Positions 1 to 8,755 of a stretch of DNA of 64,000 bases are shown one piece after another (positions within the stretch are counted from its first letter, which is position 1; each line of letters begins with the position of its first letter). The DNA comes from JAGWRI01 sp963728785 (GTDB lineage: Bacteria; Gemmatimonadota; Gemmatimonadetes; Gemmatimonadales; Gemmatimonadaceae): assembly GCA_963728785.1 (NCBI GenBank), contig CAVSKV010000004.1, forward strand, positions 1,426,001-1,490,000, in the 5' to 3' direction. The translations under genes and the position numbers were made by a program. The notes under the pieces were generated by a model. It was not told where the DNA came from. It saw only the letters and a list, made by a program, of their open reading frames with translations, and did not search any database.

Positions 1-707
1 CACCCGCCGGCGCGCGCGCGCGGCAGTCGGCCGAGCAGGCGCAGCAAGCCGTCGAGCACGGTGAGCGGGTGCGGGGGGCACCCCGGCACGTAGAGGTCGA
101 TGGGGAGGTTGGGATGCAGGCCGACCTCTGGGCTCCCGGCAAACGGCCCCCCGGCAATCGCGCACGCGCCCACCGCGATCACGAGCCGCGGGCTGGGCGT
201 GGCTTCGTACGTCTTCTGGATGGCGGCGAGCATGTTGCGATTCAGCGCGCCGGTGATGACGAGCCCGTCCGCATGCCGCGGCGACGCGACGAACTGCACC
301 CCGAACCGCGCCATGTCGAACACGACGTTGCTCATCGCGTTCAGTTCGGCTTCGCAGCCGCCGCAGCTTCCCGCCACCACCGAGCGGAGCCGAAGCGAGC
401 GGCCGAACAGCCGGCGCATCTCGGCGCCGAGCGCGTCCGCGAGCTGCACGCGCCCCGACGCCGACACCAGCGCCTCCCGGCTCGACGCGGCCATGCGGTA
501 ATCGGACGTGTAGCGCACCGTCCCGCCGGCGCGCGGGCCGGCCTCCTCGGGGCTGAACAGGCACGCGCCAACGTCCAGCGGCGCCGCACCCGTCGGCGCG
601 CCCAGCACCGGAAGGCCGCGGAACCGCTCGGGGAACGGCGCGTCACCGTCGGGGAAGCTCGAGGTGCGCGTTCCCTGCGCCCTGCGCACTCTCAGCAGAT
701 CGAGCAT
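1..707 (-). CDS. NuoB/HyfI-like small subunit of an Ehr-type complex (3' end cut by window)
   Basis: This encodes the peripheral iron-sulfur subunit that would carry the N2-type [4Fe-4S] cluster next to the large subunit. About 235 residues are visible before the window edge. The four N2 ligands are present: C115 and C118 (SCGGCE), C182 (VGACAIAGG) and C210 (PGCPPHP). Residues about 15-75 look like a ferredoxin domain that has decayed: PTGA and DVGACLF are recognisable, but only C49 of the expected cysteines remains. The ATG at 707 is the first good start after the upstream gene stops at 741. Family membership is clear. The loss of the ferredoxin clusters is my reading of the alignment by eye. 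Confidence 0.85.
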   Translation of the reverse strand, partial: MLDLLRVRRAQGTRTSSFPDGDAPFPERFRGLPVLGAPTGAAPLDVGACLFSPEEAGPRAGGTVRYTSDYRMAASSREALVSASGRVQLADALGAEMRRLFGRSLRLRSVVAGSCGGCEAELNAMSNVVFDMARFGVQFVASPRHADGLVITGALNRNMLAAIQKTYEATPSPRLVIAVGACAIAGGPFAGSPEVGLHPNLPIDLYVPGCPPHPLTVLDGLLRLLGRLPRARAGG

Positions 708-740
708 TCGAACGCTCCGGCGCGTGTGCGCCTCGTGGGG

Positions 741-2252
741 TTACAGGTCATGACCGGCATACGAGAGATTGAAGCTCTTGTTGCAGAGCGGGAAGTCCGA
801 GATCTGGTTGCCCGGCATCGACACGGCAAGCGCGGCCCAATTGTGGAATGACGCGTCCACCACCTTGTGGCGCCGGATCATGCCGCGGTCATCGGTCACG
901 ACGACGTGGGCCAACTCGCCGCGCCACCCCTCTTGCAACGCGACCACGAGTTCGTTGGGGCGCAGCGACCCGCACGCAACGCGCGCCTCTCCCCGCGGCA
1001 GCGCGCCGAGCTGCTCGATCGCGAACTCCAGCGATCGGCGCACTTCATGCCACCGGACCAGGGCGCGCGCGTGGACGTCGCCGGCCCACGCCGTGGCGAC
1101 GGGGATGTGCGCGAACCGGAATATCCCGTAGGGGTGGTCGTGCCGCACGTCGCGCGCCACCTCGCATGCGCGGGCCACCGGACCGACGAACCCCAGGTCG
1201 ACGCACTGCGCGCGCGTCACCGCCCCGACGCCTTCGAGCCGCGCCAGCACCGACGCGGTCTCGAACATCAGAGCCGCCACCGGCTCCAGCTCGTCGCGCA
1301 GCTGCTCGAGCCGCGAACGCATTTCGGACGCCATCTCCGGCGACAGGTCCCAGCTCACGCCGCCCGGGCGGATCAGCCCGCGCCCGTACCGATTGCCGGA
1401 CACCGTCATCAGCAGATTCAGGCATTCGCCGCGCAGCGCCCCGAAGTACGCGGACGCCGGCTGGTACGCTATGTCGCCCGCGATCGCTCCCAGATCGCCG
1501 ATGTGATTCGCCAGCCGTTCGATCTCGAGGGCGATGCCGCGGACGGCCTGCGCGCGCGGCGTCTTGCGACAGCGCGCCAGCGCCTCGATAGCGCCGGCGT
1601 ACGCGCCCACGTGGCCGATGACGGTGTCGCCGGCAATGGACTCGGCCACCAACACGGCGCGTTCCGGGGCCGCCGTCTCCAGCAGACGCTCCACGCCGCG
1701 GTGCTGGTAGCCGAGCATGATCTCCAGGAACAACACCTCCTCGCCGTGCGCCTGAAACCGGAAGTGCCCGGGCTCGATCACGCCGGCGTGCACCGGACCG
1801 ACCGCCACCTCGTGCACCTCCGCTCCCTCGACGCGAAAGAACGGATGCGCATCGGGAGGCAGCACCACGTCGTTCCGGCCCGCCGCCCGATGATCGGGCA
1901 AGTGCCGGCGCAGTGGCTTGAGCCACGGATGACCCACCGGCCTCACCGCGCACTGCTCGGCGATCTCCCGCTCGAACGCATGCGCCTGCGGGCAGTCCGG
2001 CGTGAGCGAAGGATACCGGTCGCGCACCACGGTGCTTGCCGCCCCGAGTTCGCCGCGCTCGTCGGCCGCCAGCACCGCCACGAGGCGCGTATCGTCGGCA
2101 CCCTCCGGCATGCCGAAGAGCGCCACCAGCCGCTGTCCGCCGAGCACGGCGTCGACGACCGTCGTTCGGAATGCATCGATCGATGCGGTGGGGACGTCGC
2201 CGAACGGGATCGCGCGGCGGTTCCGCAACCCGAGGGAGGTGAAGTCCGTCAC
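741..2252 (-). CDS. NuoCD/HyfG-like large subunit lacking the NiFe-binding cysteines
   Basis: A 503-residue protein with a NuoC-like N-terminal domain (about 1-120) fused to a NuoD / hydrogenase large-subunit domain. Hydrogenases hold NiFe with two CxxC motifs. Here the first is replaced around residues 206-214 (IAGDTVIGH, with A207 and T210 at the cysteine positions). The second is replaced at the C-terminus (NLSYAGHDL, with S497 and G500). It therefore cannot bind NiFe, which is the hallmark of Ehr complexes. The GTG start overlaps the stop of the preceding gene (GTGA), which supports the chosen start over longer frames. The substrate is unknown. Confidence 0.88.
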   Translation of the reverse strand: MTDFTSLGLRNRRAIPFGDVPTASIDAFRTTVVDAVLGGQRLVALFGMPEGADDTRLVAVLAADERGELGAASTVVRDRYPSLTPDCPQAHAFEREIAEQCAVRPVGHPWLKPLRRHLPDHRAAGRNDVVLPPDAHPFFRVEGAEVHEVAVGPVHAGVIEPGHFRFQAHGEEVLFLEIMLGYQHRGVERLLETAAPERAVLVAESIAGDTVIGHVGAYAGAIEALARCRKTPRAQAVRGIALEIERLANHIGDLGAIAGDIAYQPASAYFGALRGECLNLLMTVSGNRYGRGLIRPGGVSWDLSPEMASEMRSRLEQLRDELEPVAALMFETASVLARLEGVGAVTRAQCVDLGFVGPVARACEVARDVRHDHPYGIFRFAHIPVATAWAGDVHARALVRWHEVRRSLEFAIEQLGALPRGEARVACGSLRPNELVVALQEGWRGELAHVVVTDDRGMIRRHKVVDASFHNWAALAVSMPGNQISDFPLCNKSFNLSYAGHDL

Positions 2253-3688
2253 GGAGCGCTCCCGCCAAGCGCGGTCGCCGCCCGGGCGAGTAGTGCCTGG
2301 AGCGGCGGCGGAATGTAGACGCCGAGCAGCAGCACCGCGCAGGCGAGCGCGATCGGACTGGCGACGAGCCACGGACTCTCGTGTTCCACCGGCGCGCCGG
2401 GCTCGGGTTCGCCGAGCGCCATGTTCATGACCACCATGGCCATGCCCACGAAGATCACGGCGAGCAGCGCGAGCGTGACCACGGCGATCCACGCGTGGCC
2501 GCCGGATACTGCGGCGCGCAGAATCGTGAATTCACTCAGAAACAACCCGAACGGCGGCGACCCCGTAATGGCGAACAGCCCGATCACGAGCAGGAATCCC
2601 GAGACGGGCAGCCGCCGCACCAGCCCGCGATTGCCGGCGGCCGACGACGTCCCGGTGGCCAGCACGATGTTGCCGGCGACCAGGAACAGCCATCCTTTGG
2701 CCAACCCGTTGTTGATCATGTGCAGCACCGTGCCGTACGCGCCAACGCCACCGAGGCCGAGGCCGAGCACCAGCAGGCCCATGTGCTCCACGCTCGAATA
2801 CGCGAGCAGCCGCTTGAGATCGCCCTGGCCGATCACGAACGCCGCCGCCGTGGCGAGCGAGAGCAGCCCGAATCCCAGCAGCACCGGCCGGACGAACGTC
2901 GCGAGGCCCGCTGCCATCGTGACCTCGGTGATCCGCACGACCCCGAGAAACGCGCAGCTCGTGAGGGCGCCGGCCATGAGCCCGCCCACGAGCGCCGGCG
3001 CTTCACCGTACGTATCGGGCTTCCACGTGTGCATCGGCGCCAGCCCCATCTTCGTGCCGAAACCGATGAGCAGGAACAGGAACGCGGCCCGCAGCCACGC
3101 CGGTTGCAGTTGCCGGGCATGGGCAACAAGATCGCTGAGGATCAGCGGAGCTCCCGCGACACCCTGTTGGGCGCTGGCCAGGAAGAACATGCCGAGGAGC
3201 GCGAGGGCGATCCCGACCGACGAGATCACGAGATATTTCCACACGGCCTCCAGCGACCGGCGGTCGTGCCGGTGGAAGATCAGCGGCGCGACGGCGAACG
3301 TCGTCGCCTCCAGTCCCACCCACAGCATCGCGAGGTGCTGGCTCAGGGCGACGAGGGTGGTGGCCGCCAGGAAGCCCAGATTGCCGGCCACGAACACGCG
3401 TCCGCCACGCGGCGTGGCGCGCCGGAGATAGCCCACCGTATAGATCGACGTGACGAAGAACAACACGCTCGTGACGGTCAGCACCAGCAGTCCGACCGCA
3501 TCGGCGCCGAGCCATCCGTTGAGCACGGGGCCCGCCGCGGCGCCCCACAGCGAGATCGTGATCGCCAGGTGCGCTGCCGCGGTCCCGACCAGGACCCCCA
3601 GCCGCCACCGGCCGACGCGCGGCGACGGCGCGACCGCGGTCACCAGCGCAGCGACGGTGGGGAGCAGAATGAGCGCGACCAGGCGCAT
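2249..3688 (-). CDS. NuoN/HyfF-like antiporter subunit
   Basis: A 479-residue polytopic membrane protein of the proton-antiporter family shared by complex I (NuoL/M/N), Mrp antiporters and group 4 hydrogenases. It carries the family signature GDLKRLLAYSSVEHMG in the middle of the protein and a hydrophobic segment (MRLVALILLPTVAALVTAV) at the N-terminus. The ATG at 3688 shares one base with the TGA of the upstream gene. A much longer open frame continues upstream but lacks family similarity, so I reject that start. The likely role is ion translocation within the membrane arm. Confidence 0.88.
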   Translation of the reverse strand: MRLVALILLPTVAALVTAVAPSPRVGRWRLGVLVGTAAAHLAITISLWGAAAGPVLNGWLGADAVGLLVLTVTSVLFFVTSIYTVGYLRRATPRGGRVFVAGNLGFLAATTLVALSQHLAMLWVGLEATTFAVAPLIFHRHDRRSLEAVWKYLVISSVGIALALLGMFFLASAQQGVAGAPLILSDLVAHARQLQPAWLRAAFLFLLIGFGTKMGLAPMHTWKPDTYGEAPALVGGLMAGALTSCAFLGVVRITEVTMAAGLATFVRPVLLGFGLLSLATAAAFVIGQGDLKRLLAYSSVEHMGLLVLGLGLGGVGAYGTVLHMINNGLAKGWLFLVAGNIVLATGTSSAAGNRGLVRRLPVSGFLLVIGLFAITGSPPFGLFLSEFTILRAAVSGGHAWIAVVTLALLAVIFVGMAMVVMNMALGEPEPGAPVEHESPWLVASPIALACAVLLLGVYIPPPLQALLARAATALGGSAP

Positions 3689-4326
3689 CAGTCTTTCAGT
3701 TCGCTCAAGCGCGCGGAGTCGAGCGAGTCGAATTCGCGGTTGATGTGGAACACGACGATTCCCATGATGAACACGCCCGCGAACACGTCGAGTAGCACGC
3801 CCAGCTCCAGCAGGAAGGGCACGCGCTCGGTCTGCGTAAGCCCGAATAAATAGATGCCGTTCTCGAGCATCAGGTAGCCCACGACCTGCGTCAACGCCTT
3901 GCGCCGCGTCGTGAGCACGATCAGTCCAATCATGACCGTGGCCAGCGCGACGGGCACGAGCAACGGCTCGCGCACGTCCACCGCCGGCAGCCGTGCGGAG
4001 ATGGCGAACGCGAGCCCAAGCGCGAGCGCGCCCAGCAAGAGCGAGGCGATGAAGCCCACCACGGGCTCGACCTCGCGGCGCACGGCGGCCTCGCGAATCG
4101 CCCACACCAGGAACCAGGGCAGGATCACCGCCTTCACGAGCACGGTGCCGAGCGACAGGCCGCCGGCGTGGACGGTGAGCTGCGGTGCGAGCGCTACCGG
4201 CAACAGCCCGAGCAGCAATCCTTGCGCGGCCACTGCCCGAATGCACGTGCGCAGTCGAGAGGTGCCGAGCACCGCGAAATCGGTGAGCACCACCAATAGC
4301 AGGACCAGTTCCGCCGTGGTACGCAT
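3688..4326 (-). CDS. HyfE-like (NuoK-related) membrane subunit
   Basis: A 212-residue membrane protein. Its C-terminal half contains the NuoK-like stretch MLENGIYLFGL followed by LLELGVLLDVFAG, typical of HyfE, where a NuoK-type domain follows an extra N-terminal helical region. It would connect the antiporter subunits in the membrane arm. It starts with ATG two bases after the stop of the HyfC-like gene, and its stop overlaps the next ATG, so translation is probably coupled. Confidence 0.82.
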   Translation of the reverse strand: MRTTAELVLLLVVLTDFAVLGTSRLRTCIRAVAAQGLLLGLLPVALAPQLTVHAGGLSLGTVLVKAVILPWFLVWAIREAAVRREVEPVVGFIASLLLGALALGLAFAISARLPAVDVREPLLVPVALATVMIGLIVLTTRRKALTQVVGYLMLENGIYLFGLTQTERVPFLLELGVLLDVFAGVFIMGIVVFHINREFDSLDSARLSELKD

Positions 4327-4328
4327 GA

Positions 4329-5249
4329 TCAGCGAACCAGCAGGATGATGCCGAACAGCGCCAGCGCCCCTGCCCCTACAATCAGTTGCGGCACACGGGT
4401 GAGACGAAGCCGAGCCATCACCGACTCGACGACCCCCACCACCACCGCGACGGCCACCAGCCCCACCACCAGTAGCATGACGGCCGCCGGAAACGGCAGC
4501 GCGGCCCGCGGCATCGCCACGCCCGCCAACAGTGCGGCGAAGACCGCCAGCTTGAGCGCGCTCCCGAAAAGCACGAGCGCCAGATCGGGCCCACTGTGAT
4601 CGAGCACGATGACCTCGTGAACCATCGTCAACTCGAGGTGGGTGGCCGGATCGTCCACCGGCACGCGCGAGTTCTCAGCAAGCAGCAGCACGAACAACGC
4701 GAGGGCCGCGAGCACGAGAGCCGCCGTGGTGCGCGGCCACGCCGCCGCCAGCGACGGGCCGAGCATCTCGCTGAGCGAGAGCCGACCGGTGGCGAGCACG
4801 AGGGTCACGAAGCATAGGAACAGCGCCGGCTCGGCGAAACTCGCGAAGGTCACCTCGCGACTGGCGCCCATCCCCTCGAAGCTCGAGCCGGTATCGAGAC
4901 CGGCGATCACCATGGCAAATCGTCCCAGCGCGAGCAGTCCGGCGAACGCCACCAGGTCCCCGGCGAAGTGCACCGGCGCCGCCCGTCCGTCGAGCGGCAA
5001 GAGCGCAGCCGCCGCGACCAGCGACGCCACCAGCACCACCGGACCCGCGCGAAATACCCACGTGGTCGTCGCGCTGTACACCGTGCCCTTGCGCACCAGC
5101 TTGGCCAGGTCGCGATACACCTGCAACACCGGCGGCCCGCGGCGCCCCGACAGCACGGACTTGGTCTTCACGGCCACGCCGGAGAGCAGCGGCGCCACGA
5201 CGAGCAACACCGCCAGCGATGCCAGTTCGTGCGCGCTGAACGTCGTCAC
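4329..5249 (-). CDS. NuoH/HyfC-like membrane subunit
   Basis: A 306-residue hydrophobic protein of the NuoH/HyfC/EchB family, which joins the soluble arm to the membrane arm and lines the quinone or ion channel in relatives. The N-terminus contains SGRRGPPVLQVYRDLAKL, the usual conserved loop after helix 1, and a later loop holds acidic residues (VPVDDPATHLELTMVHE) in the typical place. The GTG at 5249 overlaps the stop of the HyfB-like gene as GTGA, so the longer upstream frame is rejected. Confidence 0.88.
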   Translation of the reverse strand: MTTFSAHELASLAVLLVVAPLLSGVAVKTKSVLSGRRGPPVLQVYRDLAKLVRKGTVYSATTTWVFRAGPVVLVASLVAAAALLPLDGRAAPVHFAGDLVAFAGLLALGRFAMVIAGLDTGSSFEGMGASREVTFASFAEPALFLCFVTLVLATGRLSLSEMLGPSLAAAWPRTTAALVLAALALFVLLLAENSRVPVDDPATHLELTMVHEVIVLDHSGPDLALVLFGSALKLAVFAALLAGVAMPRAALPFPAAVMLLVVGLVAVAVVVGVVESVMARLRLTRVPQLIVGAGALALFGIILLVR

Positions 5250-7207
5250 GCGGCCCGTCCCGAGACGATCAGGTACGCCAGCACCGCTACCAGCGCCGCG
5301 ACCATATACAACAGATAGCGCGACAACCGGCCCCGTTGGACGGGGCGCAGCCTCGATGCCGCACGTGCCACCCCACGCCACACCGGCACCACGAGGCCGT
5401 CGAGTACGGGGTCCATTGCGTGGGTCGCCAGGGACGAGGCGCTCCGCTGCGTCCGCACCCCGGCCACCGCACGATAGGCAATGAGCAACGGCGCCGCGAA
5501 CGACGACGCCGTGTACTGCATGCGCGACGTCGGCGACGGGTACGCGCAGCCCCACGTCCCGGCGTATTCGACCGCGGGCCCGCGCGCCAGGCGCCCGCGG
5601 ATCAACCAGACGACCCCCAGGGCCGCGACAAGTCCGAGGGAAAACCAGGTAGCCCCGCCCACCGCCAGATCCACGCCGTCTGGCCACACGTTCCCGGGGG
5701 CCGTGCCGGCCACAAGCGCGCCAACGCGTAGCAATGGGAGCGACACCACGACGGGAAAAATTCCGATCGCCGCGCACATCGATGCGAGGACGACCGATGG
5801 GGCCGTCATGCCGGCCGACGCCTCATGCCCACACGTCACTTCCGGGTCACGCGGCGTTCCGAGAAACACCACGCCGACCACCTTGGCGAAACAGGCCAGC
5901 GCCAATGCCCCGATCAGACCGAGCACGGCAACCCACAGCACGGCCATGCGGAGGGAGTCGCCGGCGAGCCCGGCTTCCAGCAGGGAACGGAATACCAGCC
6001 ACTCGCTCACGAAGCCGTTCAGCGGCGGCAGGCCCACGATCGCGGCTGAGCCGACGATGAACGTCGCCGCCGTCACCGGCATGCGGCGGGCCACGCCACC
6101 GAGCCGATCGAGCTCACGCGTTCCCGCCGCCTGTGCGACCGCACCCGCCCCCAGGAACAGCAGACTCTTGAACAGCGCGTGATTCAGCGTGTGCAGCGCC
6201 GCCCCCGCGAACCCGAGCACCGCGACGATGGGATGTCCGTACGACATGCCCAGCGATCCTACGCCGAGCCCGAGCAGAATGATCCCGATGTTCTCGACGC
6301 TGTGGAACGCCAGGAGGCGCTTGAGGTCGTGCTGCGCCAGTGCCCACACCACGCCCATCACGCCCGACACCGCCCCGGCAACGAGCAACAGCCATCCCCA
6401 CCAGACGGGCGCCCCACCCATGAGCACCATCACGCGCATGAGTCCGTAGACGCCCATTTTGATCACCACGCCCGAGAGCACGGCCGACACGTGCGACGGC
6501 GCGGCTGAGTGCGCCTCGGGAAGCCAGAAGTGGAGCGGCACGATCCCCGCCTTCATGCCGAACCCCACCAGCGCTGCGCCGAGAATCGCCGCGGCCGACA
6601 TCCCGTGGAGCGCTCGCCCGGCGAGCGAGGCGAACGAGAGGTCGCGCGCGCCGCTGCCCCACACCGCGAACACGGCGAACAGCGCCAACGTCCCCACGTG
6701 CGTCGCCACGAGGTAGAGCATCCCCGCCCGGCGCACCTCCGCGCGCCCATGCTCCAGCACGATCGTGGCGTACGAGGTGAGCGCCATCAGCTCCCAAGCA
6801 ATGAGGAACGGCAGCGCAGCGCGCGCCACGACGACCGCGGCCATCGACGCGAGCAACGCGGACAGAAAGAAGTGCGACGTCCTCGCCGCGCGCCACCCGG
6901 CGAGGCGCAGGTAGGCGATGCCGTAGAATGCGCTCGCCGCCCCTGCCACCAGGACCACCAGCAGGAACAGCGCCGACAGCGCGTCCAGCCCGAACACCCA
7001 CGGCCCGCCGGGCATTGGCGTCGCAATCGTCACATCGGCAATCGGGTGACCAGCCAGCACACGTACGGCGGGGATGGCGCCAACCACGGCGGCCAGGCCG
7101 ACGCCCATGCGGAACGCGAGGTCGGCAACCGCCGGCCGGCGTGCCAGCGCGGCGCTGACCGCCCCCGCGGCGAACATGAGCAGGATGCTCCACGCAACGA
7201 ACGTCAT
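5246..7207 (-). CDS. NuoL/HyfB-like antiporter subunit
   Basis: A 653-residue membrane protein, first of the six structural genes in transcription order. The family signature HDLKRLLAFHSVENIG is present in the central antiporter domain. The extra C-terminal region, about 450-650 with further hydrophobic segments, is expected for HyfB/NuoL-size proteins. I chose the ATG at 7207 because the protein then begins directly with a membrane segment (MTFVAWSILLMFAAG). An ATG at 7228 would add seven residues and cannot be excluded. Neither has a strong Shine-Dalgarno sequence. Confidence 0.88.
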   Translation of the reverse strand: MTFVAWSILLMFAAGAVSAALARRPAVADLAFRMGVGLAAVVGAIPAVRVLAGHPIADVTIATPMPGGPWVFGLDALSALFLLVVLVAGAASAFYGIAYLRLAGWRAARTSHFFLSALLASMAAVVVARAALPFLIAWELMALTSYATIVLEHGRAEVRRAGMLYLVATHVGTLALFAVFAVWGSGARDLSFASLAGRALHGMSAAAILGAALVGFGMKAGIVPLHFWLPEAHSAAPSHVSAVLSGVVIKMGVYGLMRVMVLMGGAPVWWGWLLLVAGAVSGVMGVVWALAQHDLKRLLAFHSVENIGIILLGLGVGSLGMSYGHPIVAVLGFAGAALHTLNHALFKSLLFLGAGAVAQAAGTRELDRLGGVARRMPVTAATFIVGSAAIVGLPPLNGFVSEWLVFRSLLEAGLAGDSLRMAVLWVAVLGLIGALALACFAKVVGVVFLGTPRDPEVTCGHEASAGMTAPSVVLASMCAAIGIFPVVVSLPLLRVGALVAGTAPGNVWPDGVDLAVGGATWFSLGLVAALGVVWLIRGRLARGPAVEYAGTWGCAYPSPTSRMQYTASSFAAPLLIAYRAVAGVRTQRSASSLATHAMDPVLDGLVVPVWRGVARAASRLRPVQRGRLSRYLLYMVAALVAVLAYLIVSGRAA

Positions 7208-7264
7208 GCGCCAAGACCCGGCCGGCATCGCGGGGCCGGCGCGCCCACGAGCGCGATCATGAGA

Positions 7265-7975
7265 TCACGCGCTCGGCTGCCGCGGCTCGGGACGCGTGGC
7301 CGCCCCCGAGGAGGCTTCGAGGCCAGCGATCCTCGCGAGGATCGCTTCGGTCGGCGCGGCGGCCCGCAGCAGTCCCCGCAATTCGGGGTCACGGAGCACG
7401 AACCCGAGCTGCGCAAGAATTCGAAGGTGCGCCGGCACGCTCGGGCTGACCACCAGGAATAGCGTGCTCACCGGTTGCCCGTCCAACGCATCGAACTCCA
7501 CTGGCTGCCGCAACAGGCACAGCGCGACGAACGACCGCGTCACGTGCAGCAGAATCGGGTTGCGGACGTGCGGAATGGCAATGCCATCGCCGATTCCCGT
7601 GGACCCCATCGCCTCGCGCGCTTCGAGCACGGCCACGAGGAACTCGCGGTCGACGTCCTCCGGCAGCGGCAATACGGCCACGACGTTGCGCAGCACGTCC
7701 GCTCTCGTCGCGCCGCCCACATCCCGATGCACACCACCCTCCGCGACTAGCGTCGCGAGCGGCGGCACGGTGTCCGGTGCGCGCTGCGCCTGCTCGAGCA
7801 GGCTGCGCGACACCGGAATGCCCTGCTCCACCGCCCACTCCCACAACTCGATCGCGTTGCAGTACAATCGTTCGCTCACTCGGTGGGCGGGCAGCGCCCG
7901 ACTGCCGATCCACCGGCGGACAGTGGGCTCCGGAACTCCCAGGTAGGAGGCCACCTGGCGAAGGGTCAGTTGCAT
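7265..7975 (-). CDS. HTH (excisionase/MerR-like) fused to PTS EIIA domain, paralogue 1
   Basis: A 236-residue two-domain protein. Residues 1-50 form a small winged-helix DNA-binding domain of the excisionase type (TLRQVASYLGVPEPTVRRWI). Residues about 85-225 are an EIIA domain of the fructose/nitrogen PTS type. The phospho-acceptor H136 sits in the signature GSTGIGDGIAIPH, and a second conserved histidine is at about H183 (VPAHLRIL). Phosphorylation of H136 by a PTS carrier could control DNA binding; that link is inference. It lies 57 bases upstream of the HyfB-like gene on the same strand, so it is probably a regulator of that cluster. Confidence 0.82.
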   Translation of the reverse strand: MQLTLRQVASYLGVPEPTVRRWIGSRALPAHRVSERLYCNAIELWEWAVEQGIPVSRSLLEQAQRAPDTVPPLATLVAEGGVHRDVGGATRADVLRNVVAVLPLPEDVDREFLVAVLEAREAMGSTGIGDGIAIPHVRNPILLHVTRSFVALCLLRQPVEFDALDGQPVSTLFLVVSPSVPAHLRILAQLGFVLRDPELRGLLRAAAPTEAILARIAGLEASSGAATRPEPRQPSA

Positions 7976-7992
7976 GTGGAGAGGCGGGGCCT

Positions 7993-8697
7993 TCAGGAAG
8001 TGGAGACGAAGAGGCGGCTCGCCGTGTCGCGCACGAGGTTGATCACTTCGGCTGGAGATCGCAGGTCGCGCAGCGCCGGCAGCACGCCAGGCTCCTGACA
8101 TAGGCGCGTGAGTTTCGCGAGCAGGGCGAGCTGATCACGCTCGCTCCTGGCCAGCAGGAGCACGAGCGTGTCGGTGAGGCTTCCGTCCAGCGCCCCGAAG
8201 TCCACTGGCGCGTGAACGCGGCCGAACGCCACGAGGTCGTGCGCCTGCAACACGCGGGGTCTGCTCCGTAGCGTGTGAAGGAGCGCCACACCGCCCGACA
8301 GCGCCGTGGTGCAGAGGCGTTCGCGCTCCAGCACGCGTTCGCAAACCAGGTCCGGCGACACGGGTTCCGGAAAGTGCACGGCCCCCACGAATTCCCGCAC
8401 CACTGCGTCCCGCGATCCGGCCGGCACGTCGATCCGCGCGTTGTCGGAGGTGATCAGATCGGCGATCCGCGGGAGCGCGTGGCCCGTCTCCTCATCCCCC
8501 TCGATGGCCTGGAGGGAGTCGGCATGCATCCGCTGCATGTGGAGGTCCAGCCACTCGTCCACGGCCGACTTTCGAAAGCGCCACTGGCCGCCCACCTTGA
8601 CCGCCGGCAAGTCTCCTTGCTCCAGCAGCCGGTAGACCGTTCGCGGCGAGAGCTGCAAATATTCAGCGAGTTGTTTGGGACTCAGTAGATCTGGCAG
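7993..8697 (-). CDS. HTH (excisionase-like) fused to PTS EIIA domain, paralogue 2
   Basis: The same architecture as the neighbouring gene: an excisionase-type HTH (LLSPKQLAEYLQLSPRTVYR) followed by an EIIA-like domain. The phospho-acceptor histidine is kept (about H141, GGVALLHTL), but the second conserved histidine is replaced by glutamine (about Q189), so phosphotransfer behaviour may differ. The start is odd. After the in-frame TAG at 8710-8712 there is no ATG, GTG or TTG before TTG 8658, which would cut off the first HTH helix. CTG 8697 (LPDLLSPKQ) gives a full domain and has GGGTGG just upstream, so I use it provisionally. Confidence 0.72.
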   Translation of the reverse strand: MPDLLSPKQLAEYLQLSPRTVYRLLEQGDLPAVKVGGQWRFRKSAVDEWLDLHMQRMHADSLQAIEGDEETGHALPRIADLITSDNARIDVPAGSRDAVVREFVGAVHFPEPVSPDLVCERVLERERLCTTALSGGVALLHTLRSRPRVLQAHDLVAFGRVHAPVDFGALDGSLTDTLVLLLARSERDQLALLAKLTRLCQEPGVLPALRDLRSPAEVINLVRDTASRLFVSTS

Positions 8698-8725
8698 GGA
8701 GCCACCCAGCTAGCCTTGAAATGGA

Positions 8726-8755
8726 ATGATGGCCTAATTCATGCCTGTTTGTCAA
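8726..8755 (-). promoter_or_regulatory. Predicted promoter for the EIIA regulators and Ehr cluster
   Basis: On the minus strand a perfect -35 TTGACA (8750-8755) is followed by an 18-base spacer and CATCAT (8726-8731), four of six matches to the -10 consensus. It would give a leader of only about 20 bases before CTG 8697. No other good promoter is seen before the HyfB-like gene, so the eight genes could form one operon. Confidence 0.5.

Noticed and set aside
741..2252. Calling the left cluster a hydrogen-evolving group 4 hydrogenase
   Set aside because: None of the four NiFe-binding cysteines is present in the large subunit.
2381..3853. A 490-codon plus-strand open frame opposite the HyfF-like gene
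   Set aside because: Its composition is extremely rich in Arg, Gln, His and Glu, as expected for the antisense of hydrophobic membrane codons.
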